A stretch of DNA of 13,788 nucleotides from Holophagales bacterium (GTDB lineage Bacteria; Acidobacteriota; Holophagae; Holophagales; Holophagaceae): the NCBI GenBank assembly GCA_031283145.1, contig JAITCJ010000038.1:1-13788 (forward strand), given 5' to 3'. Made by a program: the position numbers and the translations under genes. The notes beneath the pieces were generated by a model. The model was not told where the DNA came from and did no database searches. It saw only the letters and a program-made list of their open reading frames with translations. Below are positions 1 to 8,704 of this stretch, piece after piece; positions within the stretch are counted from its first letter, which is position 1, and the number at the start of each line of letters is the position of its first letter.

Positions 1-119
1 TCCAAAAAGGAATACATGGTAGACTTGACGCTCAAACTCTGGCAGTTGCTTACCTCTAAGATTTGGTTTAATAAATATCAAACATTGGCTCTATATATCT
101 ATAGGTGAAAAGTCTCAAA

Positions 120-148
120 TTTTCAAGTGTTCATCTGATTGTTATAAT
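120..148 (+). promoter_or_regulatory. Putative sigma-70-type promoter of the aminotransferase gene
   Basis: A perfect TATAAT box at 143-148 has a partial -35 match (TTTTCA, 120-125) at the ideal 17-base spacing. The box lies 30 bases before the start codon at 179, which is preceded by an AGGAG ribosome binding site at 168-172. The assignment rests on consensus matching alone. Confidence 0.5.
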
Positions 149-178
149 TGTCAAGTCCGTTTGCTATAGGAGTTTCGT

Positions 179-1534
179 ATGACAATTCAGCTAAAAGAAC
201 TTGCCAAGACCGTTTTGGAGACCGAGTACGCGGTGCGCGGCCCCATTGTCGCTCGCGCTCAGGAATTAGAGCGCCAAGGCAAGGACATTATTTACTGTAA
301 TATTGGAAACCCGCAGGCGCTCAAACAAAAGCCGCTCACTTTCATCAGGCAAGTCCTGTCCATCTGCCAATATCCTGATTTGATGGACAAATGTCCGGAG
401 CAATTTCCGCCGGATGTAATTGATGTTGCTAAAAAAGTGCTGGATGGCACTAAACACGGAGTTGGAGCTTATTCCGAAAGTAAAGGGGTGAGATTAATCC
501 GCGAAGCTGTGGCCGAATTTATTCATGAGAGGGATGGCATCCCTGCTGACCCGGACGCGATTTATCTGACCGATGGCGCGTCAAAGGGGGTACAGACTGC
601 GCTGCGAGTCCTTATAAGCGGTCCCCAGGATGGAATTATGATTCCCATACCCCAATATCCGCTCTACAGCGCCACGCTGACTCTTTACGAAGGTAAGCAG
701 ATTGACTACTATCTTGATGAAAATAACGATTGGAAACTCAGTAAGGAAATGCTTGAAGTGAGCTTGTTTGAAGCAAAAAGATTTGGCGTCAACGTCAAGG
801 GTATTTGTGTGCTGAGCCCAGGTAATCCAACAGGATCAGTGCTGGACGGCGACAACATTTCCATGATTATTGATTTTGCCAGGGAGCATAACTTATCAAT
901 CTTGGCTGACGAGGTATATCAGGAAAATATATACATACCAGGAAACAGTTTTACTTCTTTTGCGAAAGTCATGGGGGAGAAACGCGAGCGGGATGTCAGT
1001 CTGTTCAGTTTCCACAGTTGTTCCAAAGGTTTTTTGGGCGAGTGCGGACAAAGGGGCGGATATATGGAAATCCGCAATATTCCAAGCGAAGTTGTTGATC
1101 AAATCACAAAGTTGCAGTCAATTTCACTCTGCTCAAATCTCACCGGCCAGGTTGCCGTCTATTGTATGGTACGCCCGCCAAAACCAGGCGATCCAAGCCA
1201 TGACCAATATATTGCGGAGCGCGACGGCATTTTGAGCGAACTCAAGAAGCGGGCGCTGATACTGGCCGAATCGCTGAATAAGATACCCGGTATTGATTGC
1301 AAAGCTGTTGCGGGCGCGATGTACGCATTCCCCAAGTTGGCGCTGCCGCCCGGCCGCACTGACGAAACATATTGCATGACTCTCCTTGAAGAAGAAGGTA
1401 TCTGTTTTGTTCCGGGTTCCGGTTTTGGGCAAGTCCCGGGTACAGCCCACTTCCGCACTACAATTTTGCCGCCAACGGACAAAATTCAATCAGTGGTTGA
1501 AAGGCTCAAAAAATTCCACTTGAGCTATAAATAA
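179..1534 (+). CDS. Alanine aminotransferase-like PLP enzyme (eukaryote-type ALT)
   Basis: A 451-residue fold-type I aminotransferase of class I/II. It most likely interconverts pyruvate plus glutamate with alanine plus 2-oxoglutarate in the cytoplasm. The N-terminus, with the segment IIYCNIGNPQ near residue 37 and CQYPDLMD near 63, is typical of the eukaryotic-type alanine aminotransferase branch rather than of AlaA or AspC. Other landmarks are SPGNPTGS at 213-220 (substrate/PLP Asn216), ADEVYQ at 243-248 (Asp244, Tyr247 contacting PLP) and the Schiff-base lysine in HSCSKGFLGECGQRGGY (Lys283). Length is normal for the branch and the gene looks intact. The start has an AGGAG site 6 bases upstream. 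It is transcribed toward pyk, with 17 bases between the two stop codons and no clear terminator. Pyruvate kinase next door supports a pyruvate-using role, but exact substrate preference is inferred. Confidence 0.9.
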   Translation: MTIQLKELAKTVLETEYAVRGPIVARAQELERQGKDIIYCNIGNPQALKQKPLTFIRQVLSICQYPDLMDKCPEQFPPDVIDVAKKVLDGTKHGVGAYSESKGVRLIREAVAEFIHERDGIPADPDAIYLTDGASKGVQTALRVLISGPQDGIMIPIPQYPLYSATLTLYEGKQIDYYLDENNDWKLSKEMLEVSLFEAKRFGVNVKGICVLSPGNPTGSVLDGDNISMIIDFAREHNLSILADEVYQENIYIPGNSFTSFAKVMGEKRERDVSLFSFHSCSKGFLGECGQRGGYMEIRNIPSEVVDQITKLQSISLCSNLTGQVAVYCMVRPPKPGDPSHDQYIAERDGILSELKKRALILAESLNKIPGIDCKAVAGAMYAFPKLALPPGRTDETYCMTLLEEEGICFVPGSGFGQVPGTAHFRTTILPPTDKIQSVVERLKKFHLSYK

Positions 1535-1551
1535 GCGCGCAAAATAAGCGA

Positions 1552-2973
1552 TCAGAAAACGACCACACGCATTGTATTGGTAGTTCCAGCCACCCACAGC
1601 GGGTGACCCATAGCCATGACAACTACATCGCCTGGTTTGATGTCGTACGTCGCCCGCAACATGGGCATTACCAAGTTGAGCAGTTCGCTCATGTGTTCCG
1701 CCCTGGGTATCAAGAGCGACTGCACATTGCGCATCAATCCAAGACGGCGGGCTACTATGGGAGATGTGGTTGCGCCAATGATGGGCGTATTACCGGCGAA
1801 GTGGCTGACCATTCGCACAATGTTCCCGACCTCAGTGAATGCCACAATGTATTTGGCCTTAATTTCCATTGCTGTGTGGCAGGTGGCAAAAGCTACATTC
1901 ACATCAGTCCGGCCAATGACGGAATGAGACAGATGTTTTTGTATGCCGTTGGTTTGATCTGGAACATGTATATCCGCGTCTTCCGCGATTTTGGCAAGCC
2001 AGCGTATTGATTCCAATGGATATTTACCAGAGGCGCTTTCCGCGCTTAACATGACGGCGTCTGTACCATCCCAAATCGCGTTAGCGACATCAGAGGCTTC
2101 AGCGCGTGTTGGCTGAGGATGTTCAATCATACTCTCCAACATTTGCGTAGCGGTTATCACAGGTTTGAGAGCTTGGCGGGCCACTTGTATAATGCGTTTT
2201 TGCAGCGTTGGCACTTTCTCCACGCCAAGCTCCACGCCAAGATCGCCTCTGGCGACCATTACTCCCCACGCGACATCCAGAATGGCTTCAAGATTGTCCA
2301 ATGCCTTTGGGTGTTCTATCTTGGCTATGATGGGCTGATCTCCACCAGCCGCTTGAATAGCTTCTTCAAGGCGGTGCAGGTCAGATGTATGGCGAACAAA
2401 GCTCTGAGCAAACAAGTCAATGTTTTCTTTCACACCCCATTCAATATCTTCCAGGTCTTTTTTTGTCAGAGGGTCAATTTGCACATCAAGGCCGATGGGC
2501 ATTAGTCCCTTTCTCTGCTTAATTTGTCCTCCGGTTACTGTTTTTACAGTAACGTACGTGGCGTTTGTTTCCTCAACTTCAAATACCAGCGCGCCATCGT
2601 CCACAAGCCAGGTCTGTCCCACTTTGGCACCCTGAAATAGTTCAGGGTGCGGCACCGGCGCTGCCCAGTCGGCTCCAGTTGGGGCTTCAATACCGGCGAT
2701 GTAAAAGATACCCTTGCTGCCATCCGGCGCGTTTATTGGCGTATCAAGCAACCCCAAACGCCATTTTGGCCCCTGAAGGTCAAGAAAAATTGGAACAGTG
2801 CGGCCTAGTTCCACCAGGATTTCGCGCAATTTACGAATGACCGGCGTACGGCTTTCGCAATCGGAATGGCTTGCGTTAAGTCGAATAGCGTCAGCAATTT
2901 TAAGAGCTTCCCAGAGAATATTGCCTTCCATGAGAGCCGGGCCTACTGTTATCACAATTTTGGTCTTACGCAT
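1552..2973 (-). CDS. pyk: Pyruvate kinase
   Basis: A 473-residue pyruvate kinase, which transfers phosphate from phosphoenolpyruvate to ADP at the end of glycolysis. Visible landmarks are KIVITVGPA at the N-terminus, the active-site strand IRLNASHS (Arg31, Asn33, Ser35), DLQGPKWRLG (65-74), the B domain (about 72-165), IIAKIEHPKALDNL with catalytic Lys218 and metal ligand Glu220, VARGDLGVELG (240-250, Asp244) and ITATQMLESM (273-282, Thr276). The C-terminal regulatory domain starts near residue 345. Lys70 occupies the site that is Glu in K+-dependent enzymes such as rabbit muscle (Glu117), so the enzyme is predicted to be K+-independent, like the GPK-type bacterial enzymes. The start has a GGAG site 7 bases upstream. 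The gene is intact, convergent with the aminotransferase and divergent from the Fis-like gene. Confidence 0.97.
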   Translation of the reverse strand: MRKTKIVITVGPALMEGNILWEALKIADAIRLNASHSDCESRTPVIRKLREILVELGRTVPIFLDLQGPKWRLGLLDTPINAPDGSKGIFYIAGIEAPTGADWAAPVPHPELFQGAKVGQTWLVDDGALVFEVEETNATYVTVKTVTGGQIKQRKGLMPIGLDVQIDPLTKKDLEDIEWGVKENIDLFAQSFVRHTSDLHRLEEAIQAAGGDQPIIAKIEHPKALDNLEAILDVAWGVMVARGDLGVELGVEKVPTLQKRIIQVARQALKPVITATQMLESMIEHPQPTRAEASDVANAIWDGTDAVMLSAESASGKYPLESIRWLAKIAEDADIHVPDQTNGIQKHLSHSVIGRTDVNVAFATCHTAMEIKAKYIVAFTEVGNIVRMVSHFAGNTPIIGATTSPIVARRLGLMRNVQSLLIPRAEHMSELLNLVMPMLRATYDIKPGDVVVMAMGHPLWVAGTTNTMRVVVF

Positions 2974-3025
2974 AAATATCTCCAGGAATTTGTGTCAAAT
3001 CCGCAGGTTTTTCCACAACACCCCT

Positions 3026-3031
3026 TATAAT
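3026..3031 (+). promoter_or_regulatory. Putative -10 box for the Fis-like gene and gap
   Basis: A perfect TATAAT hexamer sits in the 120-base divergent intergenic region, 63 bases before the start at 3094. No good -35 is visible at 16-18 bases. The reverse strand here also reads TATTAT, so it could alternatively serve pyk. Confidence 0.35.
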
Positions 3032-3093
3032 ATTACTTCAATAGCTTGTTTTAGGGTGGTAATTTTATTGATGCAGTTTGTTATGGTTTTGTT

Positions 3094-3345
3094 ATGCGAA
3101 GTGAACTCCAAAAACTTGTAACAGAAATGGTTCAAAAGGAAATTCCTCTGGCGCTGGCCAAGCGCGAGTTTGAAATGGCTTTCCTGAGAGAGATTCTTTC
3201 CAGGAATGGCGGGAATTTTAGCGTCACAGCAAAGAAAGTTGGAATACATCGCAACACGCTTTACAGAAAAATTGGACAACATTCTGACACAATGAGTTAT
3301 ACTGATGTATCCCGCCCCGACGCATCGGCTGGCTCTGTGGTCTAG
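3094..3345 (+). CDS. Small Fis-type helix-turn-helix DNA-binding protein
   Basis: An 83-residue protein that is almost only a Fis-type HTH (HTH_8) domain. Residues 1-22 form a helical lead-in (MRSELQKLVTEM). Residues 24-60 carry the signature FEMAFLREILSRNGG then FSVTAKKVGIHRNTLYRKI, with the recognition helix at about 50-58. This is the DNA-binding end of NtrC-type regulators found alone, as in Fis and in short stand-alone proteins of Acidobacteriota and other phyla. The tail after residue 61 is polar and probably disordered. There is no convincing Shine-Dalgarno site, but the MRSELQKLV start fits the family; a second in-frame ATG lies at 3127. It ends 44 bases before gap and may be co-transcribed with it. 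It probably acts as a dimeric nucleoid or transcription factor; its targets are unknown. Confidence 0.83.
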   Translation: MRSELQKLVTEMVQKEIPLALAKREFEMAFLREILSRNGGNFSVTAKKVGIHRNTLYRKIGQHSDTMSYTDVSRPDASAGSVV

Positions 3346-3377
3346 TTCAAATGTGTTTCAAAGGCGATAACGGATAA

Positions 3378-4382
<1,005 letters not shown>

Positions 4383-4406
4383 ATAGGTGGTCAAATACCT
4401 TTATTG

Positions 4407-4435
4407 ATAAAGCCGGTCAGTTTGATCGGCTTTAT
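4407..4435 (+). terminator. Hairpin terminator after gap
   Basis: A perfect 9-bp stem, ATAAAGCCG (4407-4415) with CGGCTTTAT (4427-4435), is extended inward by GTCA/TGAT pairing (one G-T wobble) to 13 bp around a 3-base loop. It begins 24 bases after the gap stop. The descending arm ends in TTTAT and continues TGTTG, a weak U tract, so it may be an intrinsic terminator of modest strength. Confidence 0.7.
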
Positions 4436-4506
4436 TGTTGGTGAGCTATAGTACTTCCATTTGTGGCGTCAATGTTTCAAACTATTTTTCTGACACCGGA
4501 GGTTTT

Positions 4507-5283
4507 ATGCGTTATTTGTGGATGTTGCCGCTTTTGCTGACATCTGTAGTTGGATGTCAAAATAAGACAGACAACGCGATTGTTGCGGATGTCGGCATTA
4601 GCGTGTCCGGCGTAATTTTAGAAAAGCTGGACGTTGCTCCTGACAGCTATTTGCGCTTGCAGACAGACCAGGGCGAAGTTTGGGCAAAGGTGCCAATAGC
4701 CGATTTGGATACAGGCTCAAGCGTCAAAATTGTGCGGGCACAGGAGATGCGCCAATGGGATAGTCCCAAGCTGCAGAAGACGTTTGAACGTTTGTACTTA
4801 GGCCAACTTGAAACGCGGAGTCAGGCAATTTCACATGGAACAACCCACGGCGGCGTGGTTGAAGCGCCTCAGGGCATGGCGCAAGCTATGGGGCAAATGG
4901 GAGAGGCCGGAGTGTCTGTGGGCGTGAACATTCCCAAACTCGACAGAGCGCCTGGCGCGGATGGACGTACGGTTGCTGAAATTGTGATTAATGGGTTATC
5001 TCTTAAAGGCAAGACCGTTTCTGTTAGGGGGCAGGTGGTAAAGGCCACGCCGGGTCTCAAAGTGCCAAATGTTGTTGGCGGCACTTGGATTCACATTCAA
5101 GATGGTTCCGGGGTTCAAGACAAAGGCACTCATGACTTGACGGTTGCGACAGATGAAACGGTTAATGTTGGAGACATATTAGTTTTGCAAGGCAAAGTGA
5201 CAATAGATGATTCCGGCTTTCTTGGCGGACGCGTGATATTACAGGACGCAAAGAAAGTTAAAGTCAAACCGGAATCAAAATAA
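4507..5283 (+). CDS. Putative lipoprotein with two OB-like domains
   Basis: A 258-residue predicted lipoprotein of unknown function. The start at 4507 is chosen over the longer frame opening with TTG at 4435, because a GGAGG site (4498-4502) precedes it and it gives a clean lipoprotein signal: MRYLWMLPLLLTSVVGC with lipobox VVGC and lipidated Cys17. Residues about 33-100 form a small beta-rich domain (Y-x-R-L-x-T-D-x-G-E-V-W-A-x-V-P, then MRQWDSPKLQKTFERLYLG). Residues 101-150 are a Gly/Ala/Met linker. Residues about 167-254 look like an OB fold (KTVSVRGQVVKATPGL, GTWIHIQDGSG, DLTVATDETVNVGDILVLQG). This two-part layout occurs in OB-fold nucleic-acid-binding-like proteins of several Gram-negative anaerobes, whose ligand is not known. 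Lipidation suggests periplasmic or outer-membrane placement, so nucleic-acid binding should not be assumed. It sits between two hairpins as a single-gene unit, ending in tandem TAA TAG stops. Confidence 0.8.
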   Translation: MRYLWMLPLLLTSVVGCQNKTDNAIVADVGISVSGVILEKLDVAPDSYLRLQTDQGEVWAKVPIADLDTGSSVKIVRAQEMRQWDSPKLQKTFERLYLGQLETRSQAISHGTTHGGVVEAPQGMAQAMGQMGEAGVSVGVNIPKLDRAPGADGRTVAEIVINGLSLKGKTVSVRGQVVKATPGLKVPNVVGGTWIHIQDGSGVQDKGTHDLTVATDETVNVGDILVLQGKVTIDDSGFLGGRVILQDAKKVKVKPESK

Positions 5284-5417
5284 TAGTCAATTAACCTGAA
5301 AAACAGGTTGTGTTCTGTTTTCAGGTTAATTGAGGGTGCTTGCACAGAGGTTGCTTTACAGAAAATCTTTAGATGGTTCAAGCATAGTTTGTATTGGTTT
5401 TTAAGTTAATTGACTAT
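5283..5417. repeat. 135-bp element bounded by perfect 13-bp inverted repeats
   Basis: ATAGTCAATTAAC at 5283-5295 and GTTAATTGACTAT at 5405-5417 are exact reverse complements. With mismatches the similarity extends inward to roughly 21 bases per end. A third copy of the core, GGTTAATTGA, lies at 5324-5333 and pairs with the left arm to form a separate hairpin. No coding frame is seen inside. It could be a miniature mobile element remnant, a palindromic intergenic repeat, or a terminator plus promoter that share a motif. The right end carries a TATAAC box (5415-5420) that could serve the next gene. Confidence 0.5.
5287..5333 (+). terminator. Long hairpin after the lipoprotein gene
   Basis: The arms at 5287-5306 and 5315-5333 pair over 19 bp with a single bulged A and an 8-base loop. 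This begins 4 bases after the stop codon, where a terminator is expected. There is no T run after the right arm (GGGTGCTT follows), so it may act as a 3'-end stabiliser or Rho-linked structure rather than a classic intrinsic terminator. The left arm can also fold on itself (AACCTG, AAAAA, CAGGTT at 5293-5309), giving two mutually exclusive hairpins. Confidence 0.6.
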
Positions 5418-5500
5418 AACGATTATTGCCACCGCAAACTATACCTGTCAGCCGCTGAGTTAGCCGGAATTAATTGAATTTGAGTTTGGCTTTATCCTAA

Positions 5501-6400
5501 ATGACGCAACTTCCCCCCAAAAGACAATCTTGGCGCTTTATCGTTGAGCCGGATGAAGCCGCTCAACGCTTGGATCAGATCGTTTCAGCCAGAACGGGGT
5601 TGAGCCGCCGCAAGGCGCGTGAAATTTTGAAGTTCGGAGGCGTTCAGGTGAATTGCCGGAGAGTTCGCGTTGCTGGCCGGACACTGGCACTCGGCGCGGA
5701 AATACGTGTAACTCTGGATAGTTCTCTTGGGGCGGAGCCAAATATCAAACCGGAAGTTCTTTTTGAGGACGATTGGATTTTAGCCCTTAATAAGCCATCC
5801 GGCATTTCAACACAGGGAACGCAGGCTTCCGACCGTCACGATTTTCTTGCTTTAGCGCGCCGCTGTTATATTGGCCAAGACTTGCATTTAGTCCACAGGC
5901 TCGACACCGGAACATCGGGGATTCTCCTGCTTGCCAAGGGGGCTGGACCGGCAAGCGAAATTGGCAGGTTGTTTCGGGAACACGATGTAAGAAAGACTTA
6001 TTTGGCCGCGATTCCAGACCATTTGGAACCATGTGTATTGGAAATGCCAATAGGGCGCGTTTCCAATACACAGCCCGTGCGTTATGGGTGCGCCGGCACC
6101 TTAATTGACGCCAAGCCGGCGACAACGGACTTTTATCCGGCTGATACGCCGGTTGCATCGGCTGGAATAAAACTGCCCGACGCCAACTGGGTTGCGGCAA
6201 AACCATTGACGGGGCGTACCCATCAGATTCGCGTACATCTTGCGTATTTAGGCAATCCGATCATTGGGGATGTTTTTTATGGCGGACTGCCATCTAATCG
6301 CCTTTGGCTGCACGCATGGAAATTAGAGATGGTTCATCCGATTATCGGTGAGCCGATCAGGATTGAGGCTATAATTGACCACAATGGAGGAATTTCATGA
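5501..6400 (+). CDS. RluA/RluD-family RNA pseudouridine synthase
   Basis: A 299-residue pseudouridine synthase that isomerises specific uridines in rRNA or tRNA in the cytoplasm. An N-terminal S4 RNA-binding domain (about 20-72) holds RLDQIVSARTGLSRRKAREILKFGGVQVN in pieces. The catalytic domain follows, opening with LALNKPSGIST (94-104). The family motif HRLDTGTSG (132-140) carries catalytic Asp135, and GRTHQIRVHLAYLGNPIIGD begins at 238. Which RNA position is modified cannot be read from the sequence; the S4 plus HRLD layout fits RluC/RluD-like enzymes. No clear ribosome binding site precedes the ATG, although the S4 start fits well. Its last four bases (ATGA) contain the start of the glycosidase gene, indicating translational coupling. 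A TATAAC box about 81 bases upstream is a candidate promoter. Confidence 0.93.
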   Translation: MTQLPPKRQSWRFIVEPDEAAQRLDQIVSARTGLSRRKAREILKFGGVQVNCRRVRVAGRTLALGAEIRVTLDSSLGAEPNIKPEVLFEDDWILALNKPSGISTQGTQASDRHDFLALARRCYIGQDLHLVHRLDTGTSGILLLAKGAGPASEIGRLFREHDVRKTYLAAIPDHLEPCVLEMPIGRVSNTQPVRYGCAGTLIDAKPATTDFYPADTPVASAGIKLPDANWVAAKPLTGRTHQIRVHLAYLGNPIIGDVFYGGLPSNRLWLHAWKLEMVHPIIGEPIRIEAIIDHNGGIS

Positions 6401-8664
6401 CCTTGAAAATATTGCCTTTAGTTTTTTTGGCGGTTGCGGGTATTACTCTCTCGGCTCAAAAACCATCGCTGCGGCAGATTCCATTGGATCAAGGCTGGGT
6501 GTTTAACCCATCAGATAATCCGGCATTTGCTGATGCCGGATTAAATGACGGAACCTGGCGACCCATAAAAGTGAATGTCAACTGGGATGAGCAGGGACAA
6601 GAAGAGTTGATTGGTTATGCCTGGTACAGGTTGCGCTTCATGCTTCCAAAAGGAATGCGCGATGAGGACAAGCTGAAAGAAGGACTGTTGCTGGCCCTGG
6701 GGAAAATTGACGATGGAGATCAGGTTTTTCTGAACGGCGAATTTCTTGGACAAAATGGCCGAACATTTGCGCCGGAGACAGAACCTCCTGAGTTTAAGAC
6801 CGGCCCGTGGGATTTGGAAAGGGTCTATAGACTGGCCGCAGATGACCCAAGAATAAAGTGGGGGCAGGAAAACCTGATTGCTGTCAGGGTTGTCAACCCC
6901 AACGGGGCCGGCGGGATGTATGGCGGAGGTCAGCATATCCGTTTGGTTGGCCTGAAAGATTTTGTTGATTTTCAGGCTGATATGACACCTTTCACATTTT
7001 ACGGAAATGAAGTAGTAAAGACTTTTGACATGATAAACCGTTCAGACAAAATCGCTATGTCCGGCACTTTGAGCATTGAGGCCAAAGGACTGATTTCGGG
7101 GAAAAAGGTTACCCAGAACCGTAAGACTATAGACCTTGCCCCAGGAGAAAAAATGCCTGTCAATGTGCGGTTGGGGCAGAGAGATGAAGCTTGTGAAATC
7201 AGCTATCAAATAGTTTTTAAAGATGGAGAAACATGCGAGTACAGGGACGAAAGCCCTTACATTCTTACGCCTCCGGTTCCAAGTTCACCCAGAATTAATG
7301 GGGCGGCAGTATTTGGTGCAAAGCCAGACAAACCTTTCTTGTACACGGTCGCTGCGTCTGGCGACAGGCCAATGACTTTCAGCGCTTCTGAATTGCCGGA
7401 CGGTTTGACTATAGACGCTCAGACAGGTGTCATAACCGGTATTACGCCTGTACGCGGAACTTACAAGGTGAAAATAACTGCGAAAAATATCAGGGGCATA
7501 GCCGTCCGCGATTTGGAAATCATTTCAGGCGACCGTCTGGCGCTTACTCCACCGATGGGTTGGAATAGCTGGAACTGTTGGGGGACTGCCGTGGATGAAG
7601 AAAAGGTAGTCGCCAGCGCAAAGAATTTTGTAGAAAAAGGTCTGCGGGATCATGGCTGGGCATACATCAATATTGATGATGGCTGGCAAATAGCTGGCAG
7701 GTCTCCTGACCCCAAGCGTGATAGTGATGGAAACATTTTGATAAACAATAAATTCCCTGACATGGCCCGGCTTGGACGTCGCATACACGACCTTGGGCTT
7801 AAGTTCGGAATCTACTCCAGCCCTGGCCCATTGACATGCGGCGGCTATACAGGCAGTTACCAACATGAGCAAAACGACGCTGATTCTTATGCCTCCTGGG
7901 GAGTTGACTTCTTGAAATACGACTGGTGTTCTTATCGCCGAATTGCCAATGATACATCTATAGCTGAACTTAAAAAACCGTATGAAGTAATGCGTGACGC
8001 TCTTGATAAAGGAGACAGGGATATTGTTTTGAGCCTTTGCCAGTATGGTATGGGCAATGTGTGGGAATGGGGAGAGAGCGTCGGCGGCCAGCTTTGGCGA
8101 ACTACGCACGACATCACCGATACTTGGGAGAGCATGTCCGGAATTGGTTTTTCACAGGTTTCTAATGCTCCATACGCAAAGCCGGGGTCGTGGAATGATC
8201 CGGACATGCTCGTTATCGGATGGGTAGGCTGGGGGCCGAACCTTCATCCAACGCGGCTCAGGCCGGACGAGCAGTACACGCACATCAGTTTGTGGTGCCT
8301 GTTGTCAGCGCCGCTGTTGATAGGCTGTGATTTGACCCGCTTAGACCCATTTACGCTGAATCTGATTACTAATGACGAAGTTTTGGCTGTTAACCAGGAC
8401 GCATTAGGAAAGCAGGCAACTCCTAAAATAAAGGAAGGCCAGATTCAAGTTTGGGTTAAGGAGCTTCATGATGGCGGAAGCGCTGTTGGGATATTTAATC
8501 TTGGCGATGAAACTGCGGATTTTGAAGTAAATTTTGAAACACTGGGCGTCAAAGATGGAAAAAAATTGCGCGATCTATGGCGGCAGAAAGATATTGGTCC
8601 GCTCAATAAAAAACACAGTACTCGCATATCTCCGCACGGGGTGGTTCTTTTGAAAGTGATTTAG
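6397..8664 (+). CDS. Secreted GH27 alpha-galactosidase-like glycosidase, multidomain
   Basis: A 755-residue exported glycoside hydrolase. A signal peptide covers residues 1-20, with likely cleavage after LSA. Residues about 30-190 resemble the galactose-binding jelly-roll domain of GH2 enzymes (GYAWYRLRFMLP, DDGDQVFLNGEFLGQNG, ENLIAVRVVNPNG). A beta-sandwich follows (about 195-290), then a putative Ig (He_PIG) domain (about 297-378: DRPMTFSASELPDGLTIDAQ, GVITGITP). The GH27 TIM barrel runs about 381-670: TPPMGWNSWNCWG, YINIDDGWQ with Asp427/Asp428, nucleophile Asp509 in FLKYDWC and acid/base Asp601 in GSWNDPDML. A C-terminal beta domain closes it. Likely action is release of terminal alpha-galactose from oligosaccharides or plant polymers; beta-L-arabinopyranosidase or alpha-N-acetylgalactosaminidase activity also occurs in GH27. 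The start overlaps the pseudouridine synthase stop and has GGAGG 6 bases upstream. Intact. Confidence 0.93.
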   Translation: MTLKILPLVFLAVAGITLSAQKPSLRQIPLDQGWVFNPSDNPAFADAGLNDGTWRPIKVNVNWDEQGQEELIGYAWYRLRFMLPKGMRDEDKLKEGLLLALGKIDDGDQVFLNGEFLGQNGRTFAPETEPPEFKTGPWDLERVYRLAADDPRIKWGQENLIAVRVVNPNGAGGMYGGGQHIRLVGLKDFVDFQADMTPFTFYGNEVVKTFDMINRSDKIAMSGTLSIEAKGLISGKKVTQNRKTIDLAPGEKMPVNVRLGQRDEACEISYQIVFKDGETCEYRDESPYILTPPVPSSPRINGAAVFGAKPDKPFLYTVAASGDRPMTFSASELPDGLTIDAQTGVITGITPVRGTYKVKITAKNIRGIAVRDLEIISGDRLALTPPMGWNSWNCWGTAVDEEKVVASAKNFVEKGLRDHGWAYINIDDGWQIAGRSPDPKRDSDGNILINNKFPDMARLGRRIHDLGLKFGIYSSPGPLTCGGYTGSYQHEQNDADSYASWGVDFLKYDWCSYRRIANDTSIAELKKPYEVMRDALDKGDRDIVLSLCQYGMGNVWEWGESVGGQLWRTTHDITDTWESMSGIGFSQVSNAPYAKPGSWNDPDMLVIGWVGWGPNLHPTRLRPDEQYTHISLWCLLSAPLLIGCDLTRLDPFTLNLITNDEVLAVNQDALGKQATPKIKEGQIQVWVKELHDGGSAVGIFNLGDETADFEVNFETLGVKDGKKLRDLWRQKDIGPLNKKHSTRISPHGVVLLKVI

Positions 8665-8704
8665 GCTCTCGGTTGATACATGTCGCTCCAACTTTTGGCT
8701 TGAA

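Noticed and set aside
1..108. Two open stretches at the left edge (frame 3 ending at TAA 57-59; frame 1 ending at TGA 106-108) that might be the 3' end of a gene.
   Set aside because: Only 18 and 35 codons are visible, they compete with each other, and neither shows a recognisable motif.
2993..2998. A perfect TTGACA on the minus strand upstream of pyk.
   Set aside because: It is only 19 bases from the start codon, so a -10 at normal spacing would fall on the start codon; the ribosome binding site is also between them.
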